Below are positions 29,015-37,380 of a DNA stretch of 40,497 nucleotides, one piece after another. The notes below the pieces were generated by a model, which was given only the letters and a program-made list of their open reading frames with translations, searched no databases and was not told where the DNA came from. Positions within the stretch are counted from its first letter, which is position 1. Each line of letters begins with the position of its first letter. The stretch is taken from NCBI RefSeq assembly GCF_900111595.1, contig NZ_FOHN01000027.1:1-40497 (forward strand), written 5' to 3'. This DNA is from [Clostridium] polysaccharolyticum (GTDB lineage Bacteria > Bacillota > Clostridia > Lachnospirales > Lachnospiraceae). Both the position numbers and the translations under genes were made by a program.

Positions 29015-30391
29015 ATGAAAAAAAGTAAGAAGATCATAAGTACTTTGCTAGCATTAACCATGGCATTTTCATTAAGTGCCTGCGGTGCAAAAGATAAGAG
29101 TACTTCAGCAGAAAAAGAAAAGGATAGTATTCCGACAATAGACCAGATTAAGTTAGGTGAAGATTACACAGATCTGAAAGCAGATTTAAAGGTAATAACA
29201 CATAGAACTGATTTAGTGGATAATGTATTTAAAGATTATATAAGTGAGTTTCAAAAGACTTATCCAAATATATCAATTGAATATGAAGGCATTACAAACT
29301 ATGCAGATGACATTACAACAAGATTGACATCATCATCATGGGGGGACATTTGTATGGTTCCACCATCAATATCAAAATCAGAACTTAGTAATTATTTTGT
29401 TTCTTTTGGTGATTTGGATACTTTGGAGAAAAATTATATTATGCTTCAAGATAAGGCTTATGACAATGAAGTGTATGGAATTCCTTCTGTAGGAAATGCA
29501 CAAGGAGTTGTTTACAATAAGAAAGTGTTTGCTGATGCTGGTATTACAGAACTTCCAAAAACACCAGATGAATTCTTAGATGCTTTGCAGCAGATTAAAG
29601 ATAAGACGGATGCCATTCCATTATATACAAACTTTAATGCACAATGGACTATGACAGCATGGGATGCTTATGTTGGTGGTACTTCTAATGGAGATCCAGA
29701 TTACATAATGAAGAAAATGGTTCATGGTAAAAATCCATTTAGCAAAAATGATGATATGACAGGTCCTTATGCTGTTTATTATGTGCTTTACGAATCAGTT
29801 GCACGTGGGCTTGTCGAGGATGATCCAACTACGACAGACTGGGAAGGATGTAAGGGACAGATTAACAATGGTAAAATTGGTACAATGGTTCTTGGTTCAT
29901 GGGCTGTTTCACAGATGCAGGCAGCGGGAGACCATCCAGATGATATTGCTTATATGCCTTTCCCTATTACAGTAAACGGAAAACAGTATGCATCAGCAGG
30001 ACCTGATTATCAGTATGGAATTAATGTAAATGCTTCAAAAGAAAATAAAATTGCTTCTATGATTTATATTAAGTGGCTGACAGAAAAATCTGATTTTGCA
30101 TTTGATCAGGGAAGTATTCCAATTATGAAAGGTTCTGATTATCCAGATGTACTTGATGCATTTTCGGATACAGAATTAATTATTAATAACCCAGCTAAAG
30201 AGGGAGAAGAGGATTACTTTGATACAATTAACTCAGATTCAGAAGTAGGACTTAACTCTGATAATGTTCCGGATTCTCAGATAGTAGAACATGCTTTAGC
30301 AAAAGATATGACCTTGGATGAAATTATGGATGAATGGAACCAGAAGTGGTCTCAGGCACAAAAGGATAATGATATTGAAGTAGAAGAATAA
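29015..30391 (+). CDS. ABC transporter sugar-binding lipoprotein
   Basis: The 458-aa family 1 extracellular solute-binding protein captures oligosaccharides at the cell surface. It starts with a lipoprotein signal peptide (MKKSKKIISTLLALTMAFSL, then SAC with Cys23 as the lipidated residue). The mature part has the usual two-lobe pattern (KVITHRTD, YGIPSVGNAQGVVYNKKVF given by its ends, GKIGTMVLGSWA). RBS GAGGAGG lies 6 nt upstream. By context with two GH130 enzymes and a 2-epimerase, beta-manno-oligosaccharides are the likely ligand. Confidence 0.93.
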   Translation: MKKSKKIISTLLALTMAFSLSACGAKDKSTSAEKEKDSIPTIDQIKLGEDYTDLKADLKVITHRTDLVDNVFKDYISEFQKTYPNISIEYEGITNYADDITTRLTSSSWGDICMVPPSISKSELSNYFVSFGDLDTLEKNYIMLQDKAYDNEVYGIPSVGNAQGVVYNKKVFADAGITELPKTPDEFLDALQQIKDKTDAIPLYTNFNAQWTMTAWDAYVGGTSNGDPDYIMKKMVHGKNPFSKNDDMTGPYAVYYVLYESVARGLVEDDPTTTDWEGCKGQINNGKIGTMVLGSWAVSQMQAAGDHPDDIAYMPFPITVNGKQYASAGPDYQYGINVNASKENKIASMIYIKWLTEKSDFAFDQGSIPIMKGSDYPDVLDAFSDTELIINNPAKEGEEDYFDTINSDSEVGLNSDNVPDSQIVEHALAKDMTLDEIMDEWNQKWSQAQKDNDIEVEE

Positions 30392-30410
30392 AACAATATG
30401 GTATAAGCTT

Positions 30411-30439
30411 ATAAGCCAGAGGCTTGTCCTCTGGCTTAT
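30411..30439 (+). other. Strong intercistronic hairpin between binding protein and permease
   Basis: Perfect 12-bp stem ATAAGCCAGAGG (30411-30422) with CCTCTGGCTTAT (30428-30439), 5-nt loop. There is no T-run after it; AGGAGG of the permease gene begins 6 nt later. It probably stabilises or processes the mRNA so that binding protein exceeds permease. Confidence 0.75.
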
Positions 30440-30456
30440 TTCATAGGAGGTTACAT

Positions 30457-31458
30457 ATGGGGAAGGATAATAGCGATATAGCAGTGAAAAAAGAACCATT
30501 TCATTTAAGGAAATGGTTACGAAAGAGAAAAGTTCAGAAGGTAATTCTGATTGTTACTTTTTCCATAATTCCACTTGCATTGCTGACAGTATTTACCTAT
30601 TTGCCATTTGTTAAAATGGTACAGTTTAGTTTTTATAAGATGAAATATATTGGACCTAGAAAATACGTTGGTTTTCAAAATTATATTGATGTATTTCAAA
30701 GAGAAGATTGTTTTAAGGCATTAAGGTTAAGTATTTATTATCTAGTAGGGGCATTGTTTCAGTTAGTTCTTGCTTTGTATTTTGCAACTATATTAAGTTT
30801 CAAAGTAAAACTGGGCGGATTTTTTAAAGGGGCAATGTTTTTTCCTTATTTAGTTTGTGGAATTGCAGTTGGTTATATTTTTCAGTTTTTTTATACCAGG
30901 GGATTTGTACTGGATACGATACTTTCCTGGTTTGGGATTCCTTTAGAAAAGTTACCGTACTGGTTAAAGGATACGAAAATTAATAATGTTTCCTTAGCTG
31001 CAACTTCGGTTTGGCGTTATATGGGGCAGAATATGGTTCTTTTTATTGGTGCAATTATGTCAGTAGATAAGGAACTGTATGAGGCAGCAGAATTAGATGG
31101 AGCCAATAAGTGGAAGCAGTTTAAGTATATTATTTTACCTGGAATAAAAACGATTGTGGTACTGAATCTGATTTTAGCAGTTACAGGTTCTATTAGTGCA
31201 TTTGAACCATGCTTTGTTATTACAAAAGGAACAATGGGAACAGGAACTTATTTTTATGTTATGCATAAACTTGCCCACAACAATTACAAGGTAGGGCTTG
31301 CATCAGCAATGGCTATTATACTGCTTGTAATTATTTTGATTACGGCAGTTTTGCAAAAAGTTATTATGAATGTATTATTTGAAGACGGGGATGACAATAA
31401 TTCTAAGAAAATTCAGAAAAAGTTAAAAAAATCAAAGTATAATAAGGAGGTGGCTTAA
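30457..31458 (+). CDS. ABC sugar transporter permease 1 (MalF-like)
   Basis: About 333 aa. A basic N terminus (KKEPFHLRKWLRKRKVQK) precedes six predicted membrane segments, with the first near residues 30-52. The ATPase-docking EAA loop reads EAAELDGANKWKQFKYIILP. The start is ATG 30457, 6 nt after AGGAGG; an earlier in-frame TTG at 30424 is inside the hairpin. It forms the membrane channel with permease 2. No ATPase gene is nearby, so it must share a MsmK/UgpC-type ATPase encoded elsewhere. Confidence 0.93.
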   Translation: MGKDNSDIAVKKEPFHLRKWLRKRKVQKVILIVTFSIIPLALLTVFTYLPFVKMVQFSFYKMKYIGPRKYVGFQNYIDVFQREDCFKALRLSIYYLVGALFQLVLALYFATILSFKVKLGGFFKGAMFFPYLVCGIAVGYIFQFFYTRGFVLDTILSWFGIPLEKLPYWLKDTKINNVSLAATSVWRYMGQNMVLFIGAIMSVDKELYEAAELDGANKWKQFKYIILPGIKTIVVLNLILAVTGSISAFEPCFVITKGTMGTGTYFYVMHKLAHNNYKVGLASAMAIILLVIILITAVLQKVIMNVLFEDGDDNNSKKIQKKLKKSKYNKEVA

Positions 31459-31459
31459 C

Positions 31460-32308
31460 ATGAATGTATATGTAAAATGTAAAAAAGTTATTGTTGCATT
31501 TTTAAAATACTTTACATTATGCTTTGGTACTTTTGTTACTTTAATACCAGTAGTAGTTTGTGTCATTACGGCATCAAAAACAGAAAAAGAATATGAAAGT
31601 ACTAATGTTATGACACCGCCAAAAAACTGGTTTAATTTTGAGAATTACAAGTTTGTCTGGAAGCAGGCAAATATGTTATTAGGATTTCGGAACTCATTTT
31701 TGGTATTATTAGTAGTACTAACTGGTTCCATATTATGTGGAACAATGATTGCTTATGTATTAAACAGATTTGCTTTTCCAGGTAATAAGCTGATTCGCAA
31801 CTTATTTTTATTTGCTACTTTAATTCCAGGGGTAGCGACACAGGTAACGGTATATCAGATTATGGATACCCTTCATTTAATTGATAGTTTAGTAGGATAC
31901 ATGATTTTAATGATGGGTACAGATGTAATATCTATTTATATTTTTATTCAGTTTTTTGAAAATATATCGTTCTCTATAGATGAATCAGCAATTATGGATG
32001 GAGCAGGATATTATACGATTTTCTTTCGTATTTTGCTGCCACTTTTAAAGCCGGCAATTATAACATGTATGATTTTAAAAGGGGTATCTACTTACAATGA
32101 GTATTATATGGCAAGTTTGTATTTGCAGTCAAAAAACAGGCTGATAACGGTTGCAACTTCATTGTTTAAGTTTGTTGGTCCAATGGGAAGTCAGTATAAT
32201 TATATATGTGCAGGGGTTATTATTACAATTATTCCAGCACTGATAATATTTATTTTATGTCAAAAACAGATTTATAGCGGGCTTACACAGGGATCTGTAA
32301 AAGGATAA
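31460..32308 (+). CDS. ABC sugar transporter permease 2 (MalG-like)
   Basis: The 282-aa protein has six membrane segments and the EAA loop ESAIMDGAGYYTIFFRILLP. AAGGAGG is inside the end of the previous gene, one base separates stop and start, and translation is coupled. It is the second half of the carbohydrate ABC channel (CUT1 type). Confidence 0.94.
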   Translation: MNVYVKCKKVIVAFLKYFTLCFGTFVTLIPVVVCVITASKTEKEYESTNVMTPPKNWFNFENYKFVWKQANMLLGFRNSFLVLLVVLTGSILCGTMIAYVLNRFAFPGNKLIRNLFLFATLIPGVATQVTVYQIMDTLHLIDSLVGYMILMMGTDVISIYIFIQFFENISFSIDESAIMDGAGYYTIFFRILLPLLKPAIITCMILKGVSTYNEYYMASLYLQSKNRLITVATSLFKFVGPMGSQYNYICAGVIITIIPALIIFILCQKQIYSGLTQGSVKG

Positions 32309-32330
32309 GTTAGAAAAGGAGATATGAGTT

Positions 32331-33344
32331 ATGAAAATAATAGGAGAGGCATTAAACAATATCCCATGGCAGGAAAAACCAGAGGATTTAAAGGGGGCTC
32401 CTGTCTGGAGATATTCAGAAAACCCAATAATAGATAGAAATCCAGTGGAAAACGTTGCACGTATTTTTAATAGTGCGGTAATGCCTTACGAAGGCAAGTT
32501 TGTAGGAGTATTTCGAGGAGAGCAAGTAAATGGGGTTCCTTATATTTATCTTGGCCATAGTGAGGATGGAATTCACTGGAATATTGATAAGGAAAAAATT
32601 CATTTTGTAGATGAATCTGGAAATGATTTTATGCCAAAGTATGCGTATGACCCGCGTCTTGTTAAGGTGGACGATATTTATTATATAATCTGGTGTACAG
32701 ACTTTTATGGTGCAGCAATTGGTCTGGCAAGAACAACAGATTTTAAGACATTTATAAGAATGGAAAATCCATTTATTCCATTTAACCGAAATGCAGTACT
32801 GTTTCCTAGGAAAATTAACGGAAACTTTGTTATGCTTTCTAGGCCAAGTGATAGTGGCCATACACCATTTGGCGATATTTTCTTAAGTGAAAGCCCAGAT
32901 ATGACTTATTGGGGAAAACACAGGCATGTTATGGGCAAAGGAAAGGAATGGTGGGAGTGCGTTAAAATCGGTGGAGGAGCGGCTCCTATTGAAACAGATG
33001 AAGGATGGCTTATGTTTTATCATGGTGTAAGTGGAACTTGTAATGGTTTTGTGTACAGTATAGGAGGAGCTATTTTAGATATTAATAATCCATCAATTGT
33101 AAAATACCGTTGTGAGAATTTTTTGCTAACACCAGAGAAATGGTATGAAGAAAGAGGATTTGTTCCAAATGTCTGTTTCCCATGTGCAACTCTTCATGAT
33201 GCAGTTACAGGTAAAATTGCAATTTACTATGGTGCGGCAGATAGTTATGTAGGATTAGCATTTACTCAGTTAGATGAAGTTGTGTCTTATATTAAAGAGC
33301 ATAGTGTATTAACACAAGAGGATACGGAAATAGGGATTCGATAG
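32331..33344 (+). CDS. GH130_2 beta-1,4-manno-oligosaccharide phosphorylase
   Basis: The 337-aa cytosolic enzyme would phosphorolyse beta-1,4-manno-oligosaccharides from the non-reducing end, releasing mannose-1-phosphate. It has a five-bladed propeller pattern. The predicted catalytic acid is Asp107 in YAYDPRLV; phosphate-binding blocks are in LFPRKING and LSRPSD, and the conserved FYHGV motif follows. Length and motifs fit subfamily 2 (RaMP2-like) better than subfamily 1, but the assignment is from memory of the family and needs a tree. AAAGGAGA is 8 nt before the ATG at 32331. Confidence 0.88.
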   Translation: MKIIGEALNNIPWQEKPEDLKGAPVWRYSENPIIDRNPVENVARIFNSAVMPYEGKFVGVFRGEQVNGVPYIYLGHSEDGIHWNIDKEKIHFVDESGNDFMPKYAYDPRLVKVDDIYYIIWCTDFYGAAIGLARTTDFKTFIRMENPFIPFNRNAVLFPRKINGNFVMLSRPSDSGHTPFGDIFLSESPDMTYWGKHRHVMGKGKEWWECVKIGGGAAPIETDEGWLMFYHGVSGTCNGFVYSIGGAILDINNPSIVKYRCENFLLTPEKWYEERGFVPNVCFPCATLHDAVTGKIAIYYGAADSYVGLAFTQLDEVVSYIKEHSVLTQEDTEIGIR

Positions 33345-33362
33345 AAAAACTGGAGGAGAGAT

Positions 33363-34604
33363 ATGCTAAGAAATGAAGCAAAAAAACATCTGGAAGAGGT
33401 GATTATTCCATTCTGGTCAAAACTAAGAGATGACAGGTATGGAGGATATTTTGGACTGGTAGATTCGGATTTGAATATTTACAAAAAGTTTACTAAGGGA
33501 GTTATCTTAAATAGCAGGATTTTATGGTTCTTTTCTAATGCATATTTAACATTAGGAAAAGAAGCATGTCTGGATCAGGCCAGACATGCGTATGCCTTTT
33601 TAAAGGATTGCTGTTTAGATAAAGAAAATGGTGGTGTTTTCTGGTCTTTGAGGTATAATGGAGATATAGAGGACAGTACAAAACACACTTATAATATTGC
33701 TTTTGCAATTTATGCATTATCTACTTACTATGATGCTTCTAAGGAAGAAGAAGCAATTGAGATAGCGGAAGGACTTTATAAGACTATTGAAACTAAGTGT
33801 CGAGATGAAATCGGATATTTAGAAGCTTTTACAAAAGACTTTCAGCCAGAGAGCAATGAAAAATTATCCGAAAATGGCATTGTGGCATCTAAAACTATGA
33901 ATACACTTCTTCATGTATTTGAAGCCTATACGGAGTTTTATCGTGTAACAGGCAAGACAGAAGTAAAGGAAAAGATCTTCCAAATATTAGATCAATTTGC
34001 AGATAAGGTGTACAACAAGGAACTTTGCAGACAGGAAGTATTTTTTGATGGCCAGTTTCACTCGCTAATTGACTTACATTCTTATGGCCATGACATTGAA
34101 ACAGCTTGGCTTATTGACCGGGGATGTGAAATTCTAGGAGAAAAGAAGTACATAGAAAAGATGGCACCAATTACGAAAGCATTGACACAAAACATATATG
34201 ATACGGCATTTCACAAAAATTCTCTTTGGAACGAGTGCGAAAATGGAGTACCTGATAAAACAAGAGTATGGTGGGTACAGGCTGAAGCTGTATTAGGATT
34301 CCTGAACGGATATGAAAAGGATAGAGAAAGAACGGATTATTTAGATGCAGCAAAAGGTATATGGAACTATATTCAAGAGCATTTTGTAGATAAGAGACCT
34401 GGAAGTGAATGGTTTTGGCTTGTAAATGATGAGGGAGAATCTGTAGAGGTTGTCATTTCAGATAAAGAAGCAAAATCATTTTTCAAAGCTCTTGGAGAAA
34501 TAAAAGATAACCGCATGGTAAAACCGATTGTGGAGCCATGGAAATGCCCTTATCATAATGGACGTATGTGCATGGAGATTTTACGGAGGAACTTAAATGT
34601 TTAG
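33363..34604 (+). CDS. AGE-family disaccharide 2-epimerase (mannobiose/cellobiose 2-epimerase)
   Basis: The 413-aa (alpha/alpha)6-barrel enzyme epimerises C2 of the reducing-end sugar. Family motifs are visible: [50 protein letters not shown] and [15 protein letters not shown] with the catalytic histidines. It sits between two GH130 phosphorylases, so the likely reaction is mannobiose to mannosyl-glucose, supplying the second phosphorylase. Its stop overlaps the next gene by 8 nt. Confidence 0.91.
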   Translation: MLRNEAKKHLEEVIIPFWSKLRDDRYGGYFGLVDSDLNIYKKFTKGVILNSRILWFFSNAYLTLGKEACLDQARHAYAFLKDCCLDKENGGVFWSLRYNGDIEDSTKHTYNIAFAIYALSTYYDASKEEEAIEIAEGLYKTIETKCRDEIGYLEAFTKDFQPESNEKLSENGIVASKTMNTLLHVFEAYTEFYRVTGKTEVKEKIFQILDQFADKVYNKELCRQEVFFDGQFHSLIDLHSYGHDIETAWLIDRGCEILGEKKYIEKMAPITKALTQNIYDTAFHKNSLWNECENGVPDKTRVWWVQAEAVLGFLNGYEKDRERTDYLDAAKGIWNYIQEHFVDKRPGSEWFWLVNDEGESVEVVISDKEAKSFFKALGEIKDNRMVKPIVEPWKCPYHNGRMCMEILRRNLNV

Positions 34605-35775
34605 TGAGAGATATTACATTGAAAAGGACAAGTATGATAGGCTAGTTAATAGAAAAAATGAGAAAAGTGACTTTTATAATGGTATCTATAATCGATGGAA
34701 ATACCCTGTATTAACAAGTGGACATATTCCTTTGTTCTGGAAATATGATTTAAATCCAGAGACAAATCCATATTTTATGGAAAGGTTAGGAGTTAATGCA
34801 GTTTTTAATGCTGGAGCTGTTTATTTAAATGACAAGTATTATCTTGTTGCAAGAATTGAGGGAAATGACAGAAAATCTTTTTTTGGAGTGGCGGAAAGTG
34901 ATAATGGAGTAGATGGATTTCATTTCTGGGATTACCCAATTTTACTAGAGGATACCTGCAAAGAAGAAACCAATGTTTATGACATGAGACTGACACAGCA
35001 TGAAGATGGATATATTTATGGTGTATTTTGTTCGGAAAGCAAGGACCTCCATTCTAACGATTTATCAGCAGCAGTTGCGGCAGCGGGAATTGTTCGGACA
35101 AAGGATTTAAGGACCTGGGAAAGACTTCCTAATTTAAAGACATTAAAAAGTCCTCAGCAGAGAAATGTTGTACTGCATCCTAAGTTTGTAAATGGAAAAT
35201 ATGCTTTTTATACAAGACCAATGGATGATTTTATTGAAACTGGTTCAGGTGGAGGTATTGGTTTTGGGTTGTGTGATGATATTTTAAATCCAGTAATTGG
35301 TGAAGAAATTATTACAAGCAGGCGAAAGTATCATACGATTACAGAAGCAAAAAATGGTGCGGGTGCAGTTCCAATTAGGACAGATAAGGGATATATTCAT
35401 ATTGCACATGGAGTTCGTAATACAGCAGCAGGGCTTCGATACGTTATTTATGCGTTTGCTACATCTTTGGAAAAGCCATGGGAAGTGATAGCAGAACCAT
35501 CAGGATATCTTATAGCACCAGAGGGTGAGGAAAGAGTTGGGGATGTATCCAATGTTGTGTTTACAAATGGAGCTATTGTTGATAAAAAGAAAAACGTATT
35601 TATTTATTATGCATCTTCTGATACAAGAATGCATGTTGCGACAACAACATTAGAACGGTTAACGGATTATGTGTTCCAGACACCAGAAGATAAAATGCGT
35701 TCTGTAAAGTGTGTAGAACAGCGTTGTGAGTTTATTAAAAGAAACTTGGAGTATATAAATAAAATAAGTAAGTAA
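34597..35775 (+). CDS. GH130_1 4-O-beta-D-mannosyl-D-glucose phosphorylase
   Basis: The 392-aa enzyme would convert mannosyl-glucose and phosphate into mannose-1-phosphate and glucose. The predicted acid is Asp129 in NVYDMRLT (Asp131 in the Bacteroides enzyme). Phosphate-binding residues lie in [10 protein letters not shown] and YTRPMDD, followed by [17 protein letters not shown]. The size (about 390) is that of subfamily 1, longer than the other copy in this locus. It starts inside the epimerase gene and is followed by a terminator-like hairpin. Confidence 0.9.
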   Translation: MFSERYYIEKDKYDRLVNRKNEKSDFYNGIYNRWKYPVLTSGHIPLFWKYDLNPETNPYFMERLGVNAVFNAGAVYLNDKYYLVARIEGNDRKSFFGVAESDNGVDGFHFWDYPILLEDTCKEETNVYDMRLTQHEDGYIYGVFCSESKDLHSNDLSAAVAAAGIVRTKDLRTWERLPNLKTLKSPQQRNVVLHPKFVNGKYAFYTRPMDDFIETGSGGGIGFGLCDDILNPVIGEEIITSRRKYHTITEAKNGAGAVPIRTDKGYIHIAHGVRNTAAGLRYVIYAFATSLEKPWEVIAEPSGYLIAPEGEERVGDVSNVVFTNGAIVDKKKNVFIYYASSDTRMHVATTTLERLTDYVFQTPEDKMRSVKCVEQRCEFIKRNLEYINKISK

Positions 35776-35783
35776 AAGACGAG

Positions 35784-35817
35784 GCTTGCGTAAGTGACAG
35801 TTATGCAGGCTTTTTTT
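35784..35817 (+). terminator. Terminator-like hairpin after the GH130_1 gene
   Basis: 10-bp stem GCTTGCGTAA (35784-35793) with TTATGCAGGC (35801-35810), two G-U pairs, followed by seven T. It may limit expression of the esterase and mutase genes downstream, as no clear new promoter is seen in the 15 bp before the next gene. Confidence 0.7.
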
Positions 35818-35832
35818 ATTAGAGGTGAATGA

Positions 35833-37344
35833 ATGGAAGGAAAATTAAAACCAGCACAGATCTTTGGGGACGGTATGGTGCTGCAAAGAAACCAAAATGT
35901 TGTAATATGGGGAGAGGGAAGAAATAATTCCAATATTACTGTATCAATAAATGGGCATAAGGTTTCTACCAAAGTAATAGAATGTAAGTGGAGTGTAGAA
36001 ATACCAAGAATGGAGGCGGGGGGACCATATACTTTAAGTATTTCTGATAATTTCGAGGAAGTTGTATATGAAGATGTTATGATTGGTGAAGTCTGGCTTG
36101 CAGGAGGACAGTCAAATATGGAGCTGGAACTTCAAAATTCATATGAAGGCATAAAAGAAGTAAAAGCAGCAGATAATGATTTTATCCGTTTTTATAATGT
36201 TGCCAAAATAGCAACATTGGAGGAGACAGATCTGGAAGAGGAAGCAAAAAGCATCTGGAATAAGGTAAATTCAGATATAGCTGGGAAAATGTCAGCAGTC
36301 GCTTATTATACAGCAAAAAAGCTTCAGCAGGAATTAGGAATTGCCATAGGTGTAATTGATTGTTATTGGGGAGGATGTTCTATTTCATGCTGGATAAGTG
36401 AAGAATATATGGAAAGTGATATGAATGCACATATATATTTTACTGAGTGGCAGGAATTAGTAGGGGAGAAGTCTATTGAAGAATATGAAGAAGAAGTAAA
36501 GAAATTTGATATTGAGCTTAAGAGGTGGATTCAGAAGGAAGAAGAACTTAAGGAAGATAATCCTGATATTACAATGTGGGACGTAATTGAACTTATTGGA
36601 AACTGTCCTTGGGAACGACCTGTTGGATATAAATCACCAAAGCGTCCTGCAGGTCTTTACCACACCATGATACAGCGTATTGCACCTTATACAATAAAGG
36701 GAGTTCTCTGGTATCAAGGAGAAGAAGACACTGGTAAAGCAGCTATTTACGATAAAATGTTATATAAGCTGATTGAGCAGTGGCGTAAGGATTGGAAAAA
36801 TGAGGCACTTCCATTTTATATTGTACAGCTTCCTATGTGGATTGAGAAAGGAGCAGAGGATGATAAGTCCTGGGCAGTGCTTCGGAATATGCAAAGAAAG
36901 GTAACTCAAACAATAAAGAATACATATTTAATTGTTTTAATAGATTGTGGTGAGTTTGATAATATCCATCCTTTAGATAAGAAAACAGTAGGGCTTAGAC
37001 TAGCCTTACAGATACTAAAATATAGTTATGAATATAAAGAATTATATGTTGAAGGACCAAAGTATTTACAAAGGGACTTAAAAGATGGTAGAATTGTGTT
37101 GTATTTTGAGCATGTTTGTGATGGCTTTGAAATAAAAGGGGACAAAAGAATCAATTTATTTGAGGTTGCTGGCTGCGATAAAGAGTTTGTTGAGGCAGAT
37201 GCTGTAATAGTAGGGAATACAATTGAGGTTTCTAATAAGCAAGTAAAAAATCCCAAATATGCTAGATATGGTTGGACCAATTATGGTATAGTAAACTTAT
37301 TTAATGGAAAAGGTTTTCCGATGGAACCTTTTATGACAATGTGA
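35833..37344 (+). CDS. SASA/SGNH-type carbohydrate acetylesterase (sialate O-acetylesterase family)
   Basis: The 503-aa protein has an N-terminal beta-sandwich (QIFGDGMVLQRNQNVVIWGE) and a split SGNH hydrolase domain: Ser94 in AGGQSNMELE, GVLWYQGEEDT, and Asp376/His379 in DNIHPLDK. There is no signal peptide, so it acts in the cytosol. A charged, probably helical insertion covers about residues 195-265. Family members are annotated as sialate O-acetylesterases, but here, within a mannan locus, deacetylation of imported acetylated manno-oligosaccharides is more likely. Other acetylated glycans remain possible. Confidence 0.82.
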   Translation: MEGKLKPAQIFGDGMVLQRNQNVVIWGEGRNNSNITVSINGHKVSTKVIECKWSVEIPRMEAGGPYTLSISDNFEEVVYEDVMIGEVWLAGGQSNMELELQNSYEGIKEVKAADNDFIRFYNVAKIATLEETDLEEEAKSIWNKVNSDIAGKMSAVAYYTAKKLQQELGIAIGVIDCYWGGCSISCWISEEYMESDMNAHIYFTEWQELVGEKSIEEYEEEVKKFDIELKRWIQKEEELKEDNPDITMWDVIELIGNCPWERPVGYKSPKRPAGLYHTMIQRIAPYTIKGVLWYQGEEDTGKAAIYDKMLYKLIEQWRKDWKNEALPFYIVQLPMWIEKGAEDDKSWAVLRNMQRKVTQTIKNTYLIVLIDCGEFDNIHPLDKKTVGLRLALQILKYSYEYKELYVEGPKYLQRDLKDGRIVLYFEHVCDGFEIKGDKRINLFEVAGCDKEFVEADAVIVGNTIEVSNKQVKNPKYARYGWTNYGIVNLFNGKGFPMEPFMTM

Positions 37345-37380
37345 AGTTTATAATAATAACGATTTAGAAAGGAAATTGCT

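Noticed and set aside
32415-32861. 148-codon minus-strand frame opposite GH130_2
   Set aside because: Antisense shadow; no ribosome site, no recognisable domain, and the plus-strand gene is a clear family member.
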